64,000 bases of DNA from Holophagae bacterium (GCA_030429565.1 JAUIFE010000027.1:1-64000), one strand, 5' to 3'. Counted from the first letter of the stretch, positions 27,401 to 35,758 are shown. The notes: generated by a model from the sequence alone, not told the origin. A program made the numbers and translations.

Positions 27401-27570
27401 CGACCGGCGCCGGCGCCGAGGTCCAACGCCCGCTGGCCACCGTCGTCATCGGCGGTTTGGTCAGCGCCACCGCGCTCACCCTCCTGCTGTTACCCGCGCT
27501 CTATGCGCGCTTGTACAGCGGCGCCGCACAACCGGATCAACCTGCAACCGAAACGGCTCGTGCCGCTTAA
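24463..27570 (+). CDS. czcA: Heavy-metal RND transporter, CzcA-like
   Basis: 1035 aa, GTG start at 24463 nine bases after GGAGG and 9 bp after the adaptor stop. It has twelve membrane helices in two halves with large periplasmic loops. Helix 4 carries ALDFGLIVDGSVVLIENVVR. The DFGxxxDG form is that of Zn/Co/Cd exporters (HME1), unlike the Cu/Ag type, so Zn, Co or Cd is the likely substrate. The N-terminal IIDLALDNPVLTLALWAAVI and DLPIDAVPDITGVQVQV are standard for CzcA. The length is normal. It uses proton flux to move metal through the adaptor and the CzcC channel. No regulator gene is adjacent. Confidence 0.93.
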   Translation: MRKIIDLALDNPVLTLALWAAVIGLGIFNMRDLPIDAVPDITGVQVQVITTAEGTAAEDMERFVTFPVETAMAGLPRLQELRSVTKFGLSVVTLVFEDGTDIYRARQWISERLTEARETIPAGYGEPEMGPVSTGLGEIYQFEIKSDTHTPMELREILDWTITPALRHVEGVVEVNAFGGELKTYQVTLQPDRMAALNVGLDEITNTLEGENRNTGGGYMTSGGEQVLIRGEALFTNAADIENTVIRTAEKTGVPIRIGDVAVLEEAPYLRQGAVTRDGQGEVVIGIVMMRMGANARTVALAVDAELQRIKKRLPEGVTVDAFYDRTELVQRTIHTVARNLGEGGLLVMLVLLLFLGNFRAGLIVAASIPISMLVAFSAMRVLGISGNLMSLGALDFGLIVDGSVVLIENVVRYLNHHADDDRPHREKVRAACAEIVRPVTFAVTMIIIVYVPILGFSGIEGKMFRPMALTVLFALVGSLACALTLMPVLATLLLTRAKESEPRFFVWSRALYTRVLAATLPHPRRLSAAAWLMIVATLALIPGLGAAFMPRLDEGAIAMQIFRLPSVSLEKSNQISLQVERTLRQQFPEIRTIISRTGRAEIATDPMGVEISDSYVLLNPRDTWRFEDREALVTAMEEVLHETAPAAIYSFSQPIELRLAEMIAGVRADVGLKIFGDDREKMVEVADQAAAILQTIDGAADVVPETVSGLPQARVVLDRAALGRHHLPAADVLPTITALGGLPVGAVYEGQRRFPLQVRFPQSYRNDPAALAELPLLRSGEQRNLRLGQVADIITVEGPAQISREQGQRRITVEINVRGRDLAGFVREAKQKLERELTLPEGWYVGWSGQFENLIKATQRLMVLVPAALLFIAVLLYQMFRSGALCRLILTNIPMAVSGGIVALWLRGYPFSISAAVGFTALFGIAVLNGVVLVGKFEMLRAAGHDAVSAAREGALLRLRPVLMTALVASLGFLPMALSTGAGAEVQRPLATVVIGGLVSATALTLLLLPALYARLYSGAAQPDQPATETARAA

Positions 27571-28053
27571 CATTGCAAGGCGGACCCAGGGAACCCACCT
27601 GGGTCCGCTGCTTATCGGCATTGGCAAACGGTACCCGGCGTCGTGAAAAGCGCACTCCTCTAAAAAAGTGACGCAATCGTCAGAAAATCCGTTTAGAATG
27701 CCACCCGGATGTTGTTTTTCCCAAGTTTCCGGGAAAAACTCCCCAAAATGCGAGAAAAACGCCTATGATGTGGGCGGGTGTTTGGTCCTCATTTGAGTCA
27801 TCCTTGGAACCGCGGCTTTTTGGCTTTGTCCTTCGAATGACACGTTTTAGCTAAAACGCCGCCGTACGGTTTTACGCGTGAGTTTGCTGCGACCAAGTCC
27901 TCGAACGACCCAACCACCACGATGCCGGTTCGACAGGAAGGCGTCAAACAACTCCATTCGGGCAGCTAGGCTTCAGCGCCCGTCGCGGTCTCTCGCTACG
28001 ATTATTTGGAACGTGCGCGCGAAGGCGGTTCCAAGATTAGGAATTCCGTTTCT
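27571..28053. other. Intergenic region after the czc operon
   Basis: 483 bp without a supported gene. A strong stem GCGGACCCAGG (27580-27590) / CCTGGGTCCGC (27598-27608) directly after czcA probably ends the operon, though no T-run follows. A second stem, TTTTCCC (27716-27722) / GGGAAAA (27731-27737), lies upstream of the acyltransferase. Small frames around 27878-28050 look accidental. Confidence 0.55.
27580..27608 (+). terminator. Stem-loop ending the czc operon
   Basis: An 11-bp perfect stem with a 7-base loop nine bases after the czcA stop. There is no T-run, so it is either a processed 3' end or a factor-assisted terminator. Confidence 0.55.
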
Positions 28054-28707
28054 ATGGCAAAGGTCAAAGGTCCGAAGTGGTGGCTCCCGATTCGGCGCGC
28101 GCTCGGCAAAATTTATCTAAAAATGGTTCGCTTTAAGGTCGTCGGCGAGGTGCCCGACATCCCCAAGCACATCACGCTCGCCGTCCCCCACACCACCAAC
28201 TGGGACCTGCCCAACATGTTGTTTTACTGCTGGGCTACGGATCAGCGTATCGCCTTCATGATGAAGGCCTCCGTCTTCCGTCCGCCCTTCGGCGGCATGT
28301 TCAAGGCGCTCGGCGGCATTCCCATCGACCGTTCCAAGAAAAACAATACCGTCGATCAAATGGTCGCCCAATTTGAGCAGCACGACCAGCTCAACGTCGT
28401 TATTCCGCCCGAGGGCACGCGCCGCAAGGGTGAATACTGGCGCACCGGTTTTTACTACATCGCACTCGCCGCCAAGGTGCCGATTGTGATGGGTTTCCTC
28501 GACTACGGCCGCGGTCAGGTCGGTTACGGCGATGTGCTTTACCCCACCGGCGACATTGAAAAAGACTTCGAAAAAATTCGCACATTCTACGAATCCAATG
28601 CGATCACCGGGAAGTTCCCCGTCAAACAGAGCGCCATCCTGCCACGTCCGTCGGACAGTAAGGCCGTGATGCCCAATACCGATCCCGACATAAAAGTCGA
28701 AGCATAG
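28054..28707 (+). CDS. Glycerolipid-type acyltransferase (PlsC-like)
   Basis: 217 aa. The ATG at 28054 is preferred to an upstream start because AGGAA precedes it and the protein then begins at the family position. The catalytic HX4D motif is HTTNWD (46-51), which is the HT(S/T)NWD variant of a 1-acyl-glycerol-3-phosphate acyltransferase subfamily. A second motif, PPEGTRRKGEYWRTGFYYIA, around residue 115 provides the acceptor-binding block. MMKASVFRPPFGGMFKALGGIPIDRS matches block II. It is membrane-associated through hydrophobic patches rather than clear helices. It should transfer an acyl group from acyl-CoA or acyl-ACP to a lysolipid or similar acceptor. It is followed closely by a small hypothetical gene. 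Confidence 0.85.
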   Translation: MAKVKGPKWWLPIRRALGKIYLKMVRFKVVGEVPDIPKHITLAVPHTTNWDLPNMLFYCWATDQRIAFMMKASVFRPPFGGMFKALGGIPIDRSKKNNTVDQMVAQFEQHDQLNVVIPPEGTRRKGEYWRTGFYYIALAAKVPIVMGFLDYGRGQVGYGDVLYPTGDIEKDFEKIRTFYESNAITGKFPVKQSAILPRPSDSKAVMPNTDPDIKVEA

Positions 28708-28783
28708 AACCATACTCTAGAATTGCACCCAACGCCGCACCAGGTGCAGAATGGCATAACCCGTCCTTCAGGAGAATCATGTT

Positions 28784-29155
28784 ATGCCGCATCAACTGTT
28801 GCCGCCTCCCGGTGGCGCTTGGCTCTCGTCCTCTGAAGTTACGCAACGGCTGCGCGCCGAGTTCGATTGGGTCGATGTCGACCCCGAAACCGGCAAAAGC
28901 CAAGCACTTGCCTTGGCCGGACACCTCGCCGCCGTCAAAGCCCCCAAAGAAGAAGTCACCCGCATCGAGTCATTGCAGCACGAAGCCGTTTATTTCGTGT
29001 GTTGCGACGACCATGCCGACGACGAACAAACGCTGTCCTTTGTGGTCATGGGCCATGAGCCGCTGTATATCGGCTACACCGACGACCGTCACCAGCGCAA
29101 AAGCCGACCCGTCCTGCAGCGCTGCGCCTCAGCGCTCGGCTACCGTATCGCCTAA
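28784..29155 (+). CDS. Small hypothetical protein
   Basis: 123 aa. ATG at 28784 with CAGGAGA upstream. It reads as a compact soluble domain: a helical first half (SSSEVTQRLRAEFDWVDVDP, residues 15-34), then LQHEAVYFVCCDDHADDEQTLSFVVMG, strands separated by an acidic turn, and a final YIGYTDDRHQRKS. No signal peptide or known catalytic motif. A strong intrinsic terminator follows at 29234, which supports it as a real last gene of a short unit with the acyltransferase. I do not recognise the family. Confidence 0.65.
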   Translation: MPHQLLPPPGGAWLSSSEVTQRLRAEFDWVDVDPETGKSQALALAGHLAAVKAPKEEVTRIESLQHEAVYFVCCDDHADDEQTLSFVVMGHEPLYIGYTDDRHQRKSRPVLQRCASALGYRIA

Positions 29156-29233
29156 ACCACCACCGTTCGCGCCGCTTGCGATCCTCCGAGCAACGGCGCC
29201 TCCTGTTTCCAACCGACCCATCACCCAACAACA

Positions 29234-29264
29234 AACCGGAACCGCTCGTGGTTCCGGTTTTTTT
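29234..29264 (+). terminator. Intrinsic terminator
   Basis: AACCGGAACC (29234-29243) pairs with GGTTCCGGTT (29250-29259), followed by TTTTT. It lies 79 bp after the stop at 29155. Confidence 0.88.
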
Positions 29265-29288
29265 GCGCGCTTCGAGGATGTTCCGAGC

Positions 29289-29723
29289 ATGGCAACCTTC
29301 AACACCTGCACGATTGAGGACACCTGCGCCCGCTGCGGTTTTTTTGGCGACATTGATTACGACCTGTACCTCGGCGATACGCGACCTATGGCGAGCGTTT
29401 CACTAAATGATCCCTATCCAGGTATGGAACAGGAAACGGGTAAGTTCCGAAGCCCAAGTCGAGACGTTTACGCTGAATGCCCACACTGTAAAAAAGACTG
29501 GTTCGCCATTGCTGAAGTCCACAACGGGCGACTGGTTCGGATTGATGTCGACCGCCACACGGCGCCCTACATTCCCGAGCAAACGGTCACCGCGCACGTC
29601 ACCTGCCGCGAATGCGGTCCGAACCTGGGTTCCGTTGTTTTGTTCGGCAACATCCCCATGCGCCGCTGTAATTGCGGAAAATGCGACCACTTCTGGGAAG
29701 AACCGCTCGCCAGGCCTCGCTGA
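29289..29723 (+). CDS. Zinc-ribbon-like small protein
   Basis: 144 aa. ATG at 29289; the GAGGATG about 15 bases upstream is a weak ribosome site. Cys pairs occur as CARC (14-17), CPHC, CREC and CNCGKC near the C-terminus, enough for two zinc ribbons. The first pair is in CTIEDTCARCGF and the last in RRCNCGKCDHFWEEP. Between them is a short beta-rich segment (WFAIAEVHNGRLVRIDVD). The protein is probably cytoplasmic and zinc-binding, possibly interacting with nucleic acid or protein. It ends 2 bp before the convergent gene at 29725. No known family is assigned. Confidence 0.6.
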   Translation: MATFNTCTIEDTCARCGFFGDIDYDLYLGDTRPMASVSLNDPYPGMEQETGKFRSPSRDVYAECPHCKKDWFAIAEVHNGRLVRIDVDRHTAPYIPEQTVTAHVTCRECGPNLGSVVLFGNIPMRRCNCGKCDHFWEEPLARPR

Positions 29724-29724
29724 G

Positions 29725-30990
29725 CTATTGCACCGACCAATTGGCCGCCCGCGCTTGTAGCCCCTTCACCACCCGTTGTGATTGCTGCACATCGCGCCAG
29801 CGCCGGTCGTCGGCCGTCAGCACTTGCACCACACCTTGGTCGTTGAAACGATAGGCGGCGCCGGTCAGCGGATCCTTTAAGTTCAATCCGTGCAACATCG
29901 CAGCGAGATTGTCGGCGTCCAACGGCAAACCCGCTTCGGCCAGGTGCGCCCGTGCGCGCACCACATCAGTCCGTGCCGCCACTACCGCACTGTTGATGAT
30001 CAAGGGTTCCACCTGCGCCGTAATCAGGCCCCCAACCGCCATCATCTTGCGGCCGACTGGATTAAACGAAAAGAACTGCGAGGGCGCCTGCTGCAAGGCG
30101 CGTTGATCGTAACGCAGCGCTTGCCAGGGCCCGTCCAATGCCGCTGCAAAGGCCGCGTAATCTTCGGAAATCATGTTAAGCGTCGCGCCACGATGGTAGC
30201 CGCCCATCAACCGAAACTTCATTGCATTAAAATTGGGATTCATTGCTTTAAACGCATGGTAGGGCTCGTCGGCAATACGTGTAATCGTGGCCGCACGCAG
30301 CCAAAAAGCTTTGCGAAAACTGCGCACCAATTGCGCGCGCGTGGGAAAACGGTCGACCACGGCCGGTGTGAGGTGGGCGGGCGGCATCAATTCACCGACA
30401 AAAAACACCGTGTCGTCCAGCATCGCTACCGCGAGCGCGAGCTGTTGGTCGTCGGGGTTATGCAGCACAAAATGAATGAGCGCTTGGCTAATGTCAATTG
30501 CTTCCAGTGCAGGCTGTGGTTGCGCGACCAATAAGGCGTCGTAGGCATAGAGCAGCAACAGTCGATTCAGGGTATGCAGCGACAGCGACAGCGGTTGATC
30601 TTGCGGCGAAAAACCACTGAGCTGCACCGGTAAACGAGCATGCTTGTCCTCTGGATCGGCGCTCAATTGGGCCGCCCCCGTTTCGCGGTACCAAGTCGTC
30701 ACTGCCGCCAACAGCGATTGGTAACGCGCCAAATACGCCTGCCGTTCATCGGCGTTAAGCGACTGCGCAAAACGCGGGCTCTGGGGCCAGGGTTCTAGGT
30801 CGTTGAGCATCGCCGTCAAGTCGCGGTGGGTGGTGTCATCGGCTCGCGGCGCCAATACCAACTGTTGCGTGCGCACATCCTCAACCGTTTCCCAATAAAC
30901 CAGATACGGCCAAGCGTGAAGCGCACCAAACACCATCAAGGCACCAATCACCAAACCAACCACACCGTTGCGTAGACTTCGAAACGCCAC
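29725..30990 (-). CDS. Membrane-anchored protein of unknown function, paralog of 31228
   Basis: 421 aa. GTG start at 30990 with GGGGAGGGG upstream. One N-terminal membrane segment (residues 10-27, GVVGLVIGALMVFGALHAW) anchors an otherwise helical exported or periplasmic domain. It aligns with the divergently transcribed protein at 31228. Shared points are R(A/S)..RSF.KA.WLRA, the PNF.......G.Y.GAT..M...DY..F...L..P region, and the near-C-terminal DPLTGAAYRFNDQG versus NPFTGEPLRLNQAG. No catalytic motif was recognised. The pair probably arose by duplication and inversion. Function unknown. Confidence 0.7.
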   Translation of the reverse strand: MAFRSLRNGVVGLVIGALMVFGALHAWPYLVYWETVEDVRTQQLVLAPRADDTTHRDLTAMLNDLEPWPQSPRFAQSLNADERQAYLARYQSLLAAVTTWYRETGAAQLSADPEDKHARLPVQLSGFSPQDQPLSLSLHTLNRLLLLYAYDALLVAQPQPALEAIDISQALIHFVLHNPDDQQLALAVAMLDDTVFFVGELMPPAHLTPAVVDRFPTRAQLVRSFRKAFWLRAATITRIADEPYHAFKAMNPNFNAMKFRLMGGYHRGATLNMISEDYAAFAAALDGPWQALRYDQRALQQAPSQFFSFNPVGRKMMAVGGLITAQVEPLIINSAVVAARTDVVRARAHLAEAGLPLDADNLAAMLHGLNLKDPLTGAAYRFNDQGVVQVLTADDRRWRDVQQSQRVVKGLQARAANWSVQ

Positions 30991-31227
30991 GAGCGCCCCT
31001 CCCCATCGTCAAATTGATCGTGAAGCATACCATTTCGACCTTTCCGGGGAAACGCCTAGCCGAAACGCGACCGAGGTCATGGCTGTTCTTCCCAAACAAC
31101 AAAAATTTCATCAACACAGAAAAACCGACGTCCTTTACCCGTTTTGGCGACATTCACCGCCCAACCCTATGTTTTGGCGGACCCACCCGATGGCAAGAAA
31201 ATCAAAAACACGCCGATAAGAGGTTTC

Positions 31228-32790
31228 ATGATGAAAAAGTTTTATGCCTTGGTTGTTCTGGTCACCGTGATCAGTTTGGTTGCCGTTCACGTCAACGGCG
31301 TGATGGACATGCCTTCCAAAGGACGTGATGTCAGGGTTTTCGCGCGGACCGATTTACCTTCAGCCGACGACCACGCGTTCGCTGAGCTGAATCACATCGC
31401 CCAATCCGTCCAGGCCCATTTACCTAAAGGCGTTCACCTGGAACACATGCAACCCGAGGCATTATTTGCCTTCCGCGCCAAGAACCTGGCCGCAATCGAG
31501 GCGCTAAACACATGGTTCCAAAACGGAGGCGACGCCAAATTGCAGGCACCCGCCGGTCCACCACGCGCCCGAATCACCTACCAAACGCCGGCCATCCCAG
31601 ACCAGGACTTACCGCCTTACACCCACATCAATGTGTTGGCGCGATTACAGTTACTCGAAGCGACCCAGCACCTGGTCGACGGCGATGTTAACGCCACCAA
31701 CCGCGCTATCCAACGCGCCTTGCACTTGGGTCACTATATGCAGCAAAATGCCGGTATCGACGGGGTGTGGATCGGTTTTTGGCTGATGGATGACGTCATT
31801 TGTTACCTGGACGGCATTCTGCCCATCCGCGCGTGGCAACCCGAAACCATCGCCCTTCTTCCCGACCGCCGTTCCTACAACCGTGCCTTTAGCACCGCCG
31901 CCTGGACCCGAGCCTCCTGGTTACACCATTTCTATGCTGATCCTTCCGTCGGTTTTTCCAAAATCACGCCCAACTTTAAATGGGGCTTCATGACCGATAT
32001 CATCGGCTACCACGCCGGTGCCACCCAGGACATGGTTTTTGCCGACTACCAACGCTTCATCAAAGAACTGAACGACCCCCTGGACCAGATGACGCTCGGC
32101 CGTGAACCCATCGCCGAACCCGCCGACTTCTGGACCTTCAACACCATGGGCACCTTTATGAGCAGCAGACTCCATTTAACCGACGCGTGGTTGCAAAGAG
32201 CCCTGTTCGAGGGCGCGTGGATCCTGGGCAAAGCCGAGGTCTTGCGTTTAAAGTTCGCGTTACACCAATCGGGGTTGGGTTGGAACGAAAACACCATCGC
32301 CCGTGTCGCCCACGCCGGCAACTTCCGTAACCCATTCACCGGTGAACCACTGCGCCTCAACCAAGCGGGCCACCTCCAAATCATGGCCGAACACGACCCC
32401 CGCCGTGCGTTCATTTTGCGACCGAGCCGCCACTTGTCCGGCATGCAACCCTTGGCACCACAATCAGAACCAGGCGAACCCAAACCACCTCCCACGGAGG
32501 CGCAACGCAACCAAGCATTCGCCGACACCTTGCCCTTCGCGGCACCACCCGCTCCAGTGGTTCCCGGCCAAAAGGTCCACTATGCCGTCTTCCGCCACCC
32601 GCCGTCCCAACCGGTAAACGCCTTCCTGGAAAAAGGCCCCGACGATGCACACCTCGACGCCGCCGCCGTCTTGCATTGGCAAGTCCCCAAACATGCGGCG
32701 GGCGTGATCCCCATCGAAATCGTGCTGATGAACCGAGACGGCGCCCTCGCCACCCACAACATCTACCTGAGGATCAGCCAAGCAGAGTAA
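31228..32790 (+). CDS. Membrane-anchored protein of unknown function, paralog of 29725
   Basis: 520 aa. ATG at 31228 with AAGAGG upstream; a second ATG follows directly. An N-terminal signal or anchor (MMKKFYALVVLVTVISLVAVHV) precedes a helical domain homologous to the protein encoded at 29725. The C-terminal extension (about residues 400-520), absent from the paralog, is proline-rich and then beta-like (QKVHYAVFRHPPSQ, AAVLHWQVPKHAAGVIPIEIV), looking like a small Ig-type domain. It is the more elaborate partner of the divergent pair. The roughly 240-bp region between them should hold both promoters. No enzyme motif was found. Confidence 0.7.
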   Translation: MMKKFYALVVLVTVISLVAVHVNGVMDMPSKGRDVRVFARTDLPSADDHAFAELNHIAQSVQAHLPKGVHLEHMQPEALFAFRAKNLAAIEALNTWFQNGGDAKLQAPAGPPRARITYQTPAIPDQDLPPYTHINVLARLQLLEATQHLVDGDVNATNRAIQRALHLGHYMQQNAGIDGVWIGFWLMDDVICYLDGILPIRAWQPETIALLPDRRSYNRAFSTAAWTRASWLHHFYADPSVGFSKITPNFKWGFMTDIIGYHAGATQDMVFADYQRFIKELNDPLDQMTLGREPIAEPADFWTFNTMGTFMSSRLHLTDAWLQRALFEGAWILGKAEVLRLKFALHQSGLGWNENTIARVAHAGNFRNPFTGEPLRLNQAGHLQIMAEHDPRRAFILRPSRHLSGMQPLAPQSEPGEPKPPPTEAQRNQAFADTLPFAAPPAPVVPGQKVHYAVFRHPPSQPVNAFLEKGPDDAHLDAAAVLHWQVPKHAAGVIPIEIVLMNRDGALATHNIYLRISQAE

Positions 32791-33181
32791 AAAGTCGTGA
32801 AAAGCGGGACTTCCATGTGAGGCTATATCCTGAATTGAGCGATTCGGGTGGATGAAATCGCGCAAGGTTTGACGCAGGAAACGTTAAGTGTTGTGCGATT
32901 TCGCCGCCAAAAATCGCACAATTCAGGTATATTTCTTGGTATTGAAAAAACTGGTGCGCGGGCGTTACATTAGACCTACTGGAAGAGCCTATCATTGACA
33001 AAACAAGGACACCCATTTCTTTCGGCAAGGCATTTCTGACAGGGTAGTTACCGAAGAAGTGAGTGTACCGGCTCGCATCTAAAACAAACGCAAACACCTT
33101 CAAACAAGTACGTTACTCTCTTCATATCACGGCTTAATTAAGTCGCACTGCCGGAAACCCCTCCAAAAAACAAGGATCACC
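32791..33181. other. Intergenic region with repeat R5
   Basis: Contains the palindromic repeat at 32829-32938. Beyond it the sequence becomes AT-rich up to the orphan gene at 33182. A TTGACA box is at 32995-33000 but no matching -10 was found at normal spacing. Confidence 0.5.
32829..32938 (-). repeat. Palindromic repeat family, copy R5 (110-bp form)
   Basis: Left end CCTGAATTGAGCG (32829-32841), right end CGCACAATTCAGG (32925-32937). Compared with the copy at 36175 this one lies in the opposite orientation: its left arm GATTCGGGTGGATGAAATCG is the complement of that copy's right arm. It shares the GACGCAGGAAACGT module, found inverted in R7. Confidence 0.85.
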
Positions 33182-33637
33182 ATGAAGCTAGGTGAGATAT
33201 TATCATCCTTACGAAATCATCCACTCAAATGGGATAGTAGAGGTCATTCTGAACTTGAGCGCCTTTTTGGTTTCGATCTTTCACCGCATGGTTTCGAAGA
33301 TGCTTTCGAATGCCGAAACTCGGACTTCAATCAGATCTCATTTTCGACATTCGATGTATTCCTTAGAAGCACTAAGGCACCCTACGATTATGATGATTTA
33401 GAGGATCTCATTGACGAATACCTCAGGATTCAACAAAATTTGGTTGAAGATTGGTCTGACACGCTGGGCAAACCACTTTTTAACGATGGGCAAGCCAATC
33501 GAAATTTTCCAGAGGACCAGGAAGCTGAGTTTTTGGCCCTCTGGCCAATCCAGAATGCCCGCCTCATGCTTCTCGTCAGGCATGATGATAAAGAGCTACC
33601 GGTTGCTCTTTGCTTGAGAGTTACCAAAACACAATAA
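33182..33637 (+). CDS. AT-rich orphan protein between two repeat copies
   Basis: 151 aa. ATG at 33182 with AAGGATC upstream. Base and codon use is clearly more AT-rich than its neighbours (many ATT, TTT, GAT, AAT codons), which suggests transfer. The protein is acidic and soluble, without a signal. Visible segments are ELERLFGFDLSPHGFEDAFE, ISFSTFDVFLRSTKAPYDYD, DLEDLIDEYLRIQQNLVEDW and FLALWPIQNARLMLLVRHDD. The size, acidity and mixed alpha/beta pattern resemble immunity proteins of polymorphic toxin systems, but no named family is recognised and no toxin gene is adjacent. Palindromic repeats lie on both sides (32829 and 33645). Confidence 0.65.
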   Translation: MKLGEILSSLRNHPLKWDSRGHSELERLFGFDLSPHGFEDAFECRNSDFNQISFSTFDVFLRSTKAPYDYDDLEDLIDEYLRIQQNLVEDWSDTLGKPLFNDGQANRNFPEDQEAEFLALWPIQNARLMLLVRHDDKELPVALCLRVTKTQ

Positions 33638-33644
33638 GTCAAAA

Positions 33645-33687
33645 CCTGAATTGAGCGATTTCGCCGCCAAGTATCGCTTAGTTCGTT
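33645..33687 (+). repeat. Palindromic repeat family, copy R6 (short form)
   Basis: CCTGAATTGAGCGATTTCGC opens at 33645, eight bases after the orphan gene stop. The inverted right end ATCGCTTAGTTC is decayed. The core has the GCCGCC arm. Confidence 0.8.
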
Positions 33688-33718
33688 ACTAGACTTTTCA
33701 AAAATCGGCAACCCGAGG

Positions 33719-33749
33719 AAGACGCTGCTCCGACACGGAGCAACGTCTT
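33719..33749. terminator. Strong stem-loop between convergent genes
   Basis: GACGCTGCTCCG (33721-33732) pairs with CGGAGCAACGTC (33736-33747) with one mismatch around a 3-base loop. It is followed on the plus strand by a T-rich tail and lies between convergent stops at 33637 and 33770, so it may serve both. Confidence 0.65.
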
Positions 33750-33769
33750 TGGATTTTCGTCTACGCTGA

Positions 33770-35758
33770 TTATTGTTTTGTGAATTGGATGGCGGTTTCG
33801 AGGATGCTGTCCCGTCCCGCCTCGCGGTCGGCGCGGTTAAAGTGGGGCACCGCGATTTCGGGCGGAATGCCGCGGAACTCAAACCACTCGCCTGCCGCGT
33901 CGAGGTAGATTTCGTTGCTCAGGTTTAGCTGCCAACCGTTGGGTAAACTCACGCCCAAGCTGTCGGACAAAGCGCCGGCGGTGCGCTCGCCGATGTGGGT
34001 CAGGTTGGGTAAGGTCCGCAGCAACATGGTCATGATTTCAGCACCCGAACCGGTGTTGGAACTGGTCAGGTACACAACTTGGCCCTCGTAAGCGGGGCGA
34101 CTGGGATGGGGGGTGATCCAGTGGCTGCGCCAGGGGGTGAAGCTGTCGCGGTAGCGGCCTTTTTCGCTGTAGGCAAGGCGCTCACGATCGGCGAAACGCG
34201 AGGCGATGCGTTGGGCGAGGAAATCGTATCCGCCCGGATTCCAGCGGTTGTCGAGAATCAGCACCGGATAGGCGCCGATGTCGGCAAACACCCGGTCCAG
34301 AGCTTCTTCAAGAGCGGCCGCCTCACCGAAGAGGTCTTCGGGATCATCGGAGAAACCGTAGGTGGCGGTGATTTGTAAATAGGCGGTGTTGCCGTCGATT
34401 TCGCCCCACAAGAAACGGTTGTTGGCCAACGTTTTAATGCCGGGCACGTATTGCGCCAGGACCTGGTTGAAGCGAATGCGTTGGTTTACTAAAAATTCAT
34501 CCCAATCGTCGACGTCGTCCTGATCTTCGAAATGGGCCAGCACATCCAAAAGATAAGGCCCGGGTTCGCCTGGCTCGCTTTCGTCGAAGGCTGATTCGAG
34601 ATTACCGTGGCCGTCGTCAGTGGGATCTTGCAGCGCCGAAAGAATATCAAACAGCTCCTGGTCGCTGGTGTCCGCGCTGATTAAGGTACGCGCTTCGGCA
34701 ACAGCGGCTTCCCAGTCGTAATCCAAGGCGTCGAAAAAGGCGAAGTTCGTTTCAAAGGCGGTGACAAAGGCCTCGAAATTACGCACGGGGTCATTGTCTT
34801 GCTCACATTGGTCAGGCAGGGCGTCCATCCGCTTGAAGTAATAGGTTTCGGCGGTAATCGGTACTTCCACCCGCAACAGCTCGTTGGCGTCCAAGTACAG
34901 CTCAAGACCAACGGCGTCGATGGGGAACTGCACTTCGGGATCGGCACAGATTCCGTCGAGGGTGGTAAAAAGGACGAACTGTTCGTCAAAAATTTCCATC
35001 AGGGCACCATAACCCAAGCGTTCCCAGATACCGTTTAACTCGCTGTAATCGGTAACGCGGCGTTCAGGTGCGTTGGCCAACACTTCGGCGTTTTGCGCTT
35101 TTATCTGCAAAAAAGCGGGGCCGACACCAATCGAAAGGACGGCCAAAGGCTGATCAGCTTCAATGACCAACTGAGCGCGTGCGGGCAAGGTGTCAAACGC
35201 CTCGGTCAACATGCCAACCTGTTTTTGCCCGGGCGCCAAAGCGAACTCGGTCACGCCGGCGGGACGACCGTCCTCAAATTTGAGGGTCATTTTAATGGTT
35301 GCGTTCTCGGCGTTGGGATTGGTGACGGCCAGCCCGGATTGCCACAGGCCGTCGTTTTCCAGTAAGGGCAGCACCAAGTGCCGACCACGCTGTTCCTGTA
35401 AAGGCACGGTACTGGTCGCGCCGGTTAAAGCGAACACGTAGTTGAGGTTACCTTCTAGAGAACCACTGGGATCGACGATTTCCAGCCAACCACTTTGCGT
35501 GCCGGTCTCGGGGAATAAGGCTTTCAGTGAACCGTCGAGACCGCCCTCGGCGGGTACCATCAGTTCACCCGAAACGGCGGGTGCACCGTCGGCGCTGTAA
35601 GCGGTAATGGTGATCGGGACATCGTGGCGTTGCGGGTTGTAAAGCGCGACCTGTGTGTCCCAAACCGGCGAAAGGCTGTAGTGGGGGCAAGTCAGGGTTT
35701 TTTCAGCGGCTTGGGCCGAAAAGAAAAATAAAGCGGTGATCAGTGCAAACCATTTCAT
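33770..35758 (-). CDS. Secreted S41-family protease-like protein (paralog 1)
   Basis: 662 aa. The ATG at 35758, preceded by GGAGAA, gives a signal peptide (MKWFALITALFFFSAQA). Residues about 20-125 and 126-235 are two Ig-like domains (WDTQVALYNPQRHDV; LAVTNPNAENATIKMTLKF) shared with the proteins at 36579 and, for the first, 18662. The S41 part (about 330-655) has DPTDDGHGNL, LILDNRWNPGG, VVYLTSSNTGSGAEIMT with candidate nucleophile Ser571, and GERTAGALSD. The Lys of C-terminal processing peptidases (GxxSxGKG) is absent; the GERTAG form is that of tricorn/IRBP-like members. It probably cleaves or binds peptides outside the cytoplasm. No PDZ domain is obvious. Confidence 0.82.
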   Translation of the reverse strand: MKWFALITALFFFSAQAAEKTLTCPHYSLSPVWDTQVALYNPQRHDVPITITAYSADGAPAVSGELMVPAEGGLDGSLKALFPETGTQSGWLEIVDPSGSLEGNLNYVFALTGATSTVPLQEQRGRHLVLPLLENDGLWQSGLAVTNPNAENATIKMTLKFEDGRPAGVTEFALAPGQKQVGMLTEAFDTLPARAQLVIEADQPLAVLSIGVGPAFLQIKAQNAEVLANAPERRVTDYSELNGIWERLGYGALMEIFDEQFVLFTTLDGICADPEVQFPIDAVGLELYLDANELLRVEVPITAETYYFKRMDALPDQCEQDNDPVRNFEAFVTAFETNFAFFDALDYDWEAAVAEARTLISADTSDQELFDILSALQDPTDDGHGNLESAFDESEPGEPGPYLLDVLAHFEDQDDVDDWDEFLVNQRIRFNQVLAQYVPGIKTLANNRFLWGEIDGNTAYLQITATYGFSDDPEDLFGEAAALEEALDRVFADIGAYPVLILDNRWNPGGYDFLAQRIASRFADRERLAYSEKGRYRDSFTPWRSHWITPHPSRPAYEGQVVYLTSSNTGSGAEIMTMLLRTLPNLTHIGERTAGALSDSLGVSLPNGWQLNLSNEIYLDAAGEWFEFRGIPPEIAVPHFNRADREAGRDSILETAIQFTKQ

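Noticed and set aside
24463..27570. CusA (copper/silver) assignment for the RND pump
   Set aside because: The helix-4 motif DFGLIVDGSVVLIEN is of the Zn/Co/Cd type, and CusA-type motifs and Met clusters are not seen.
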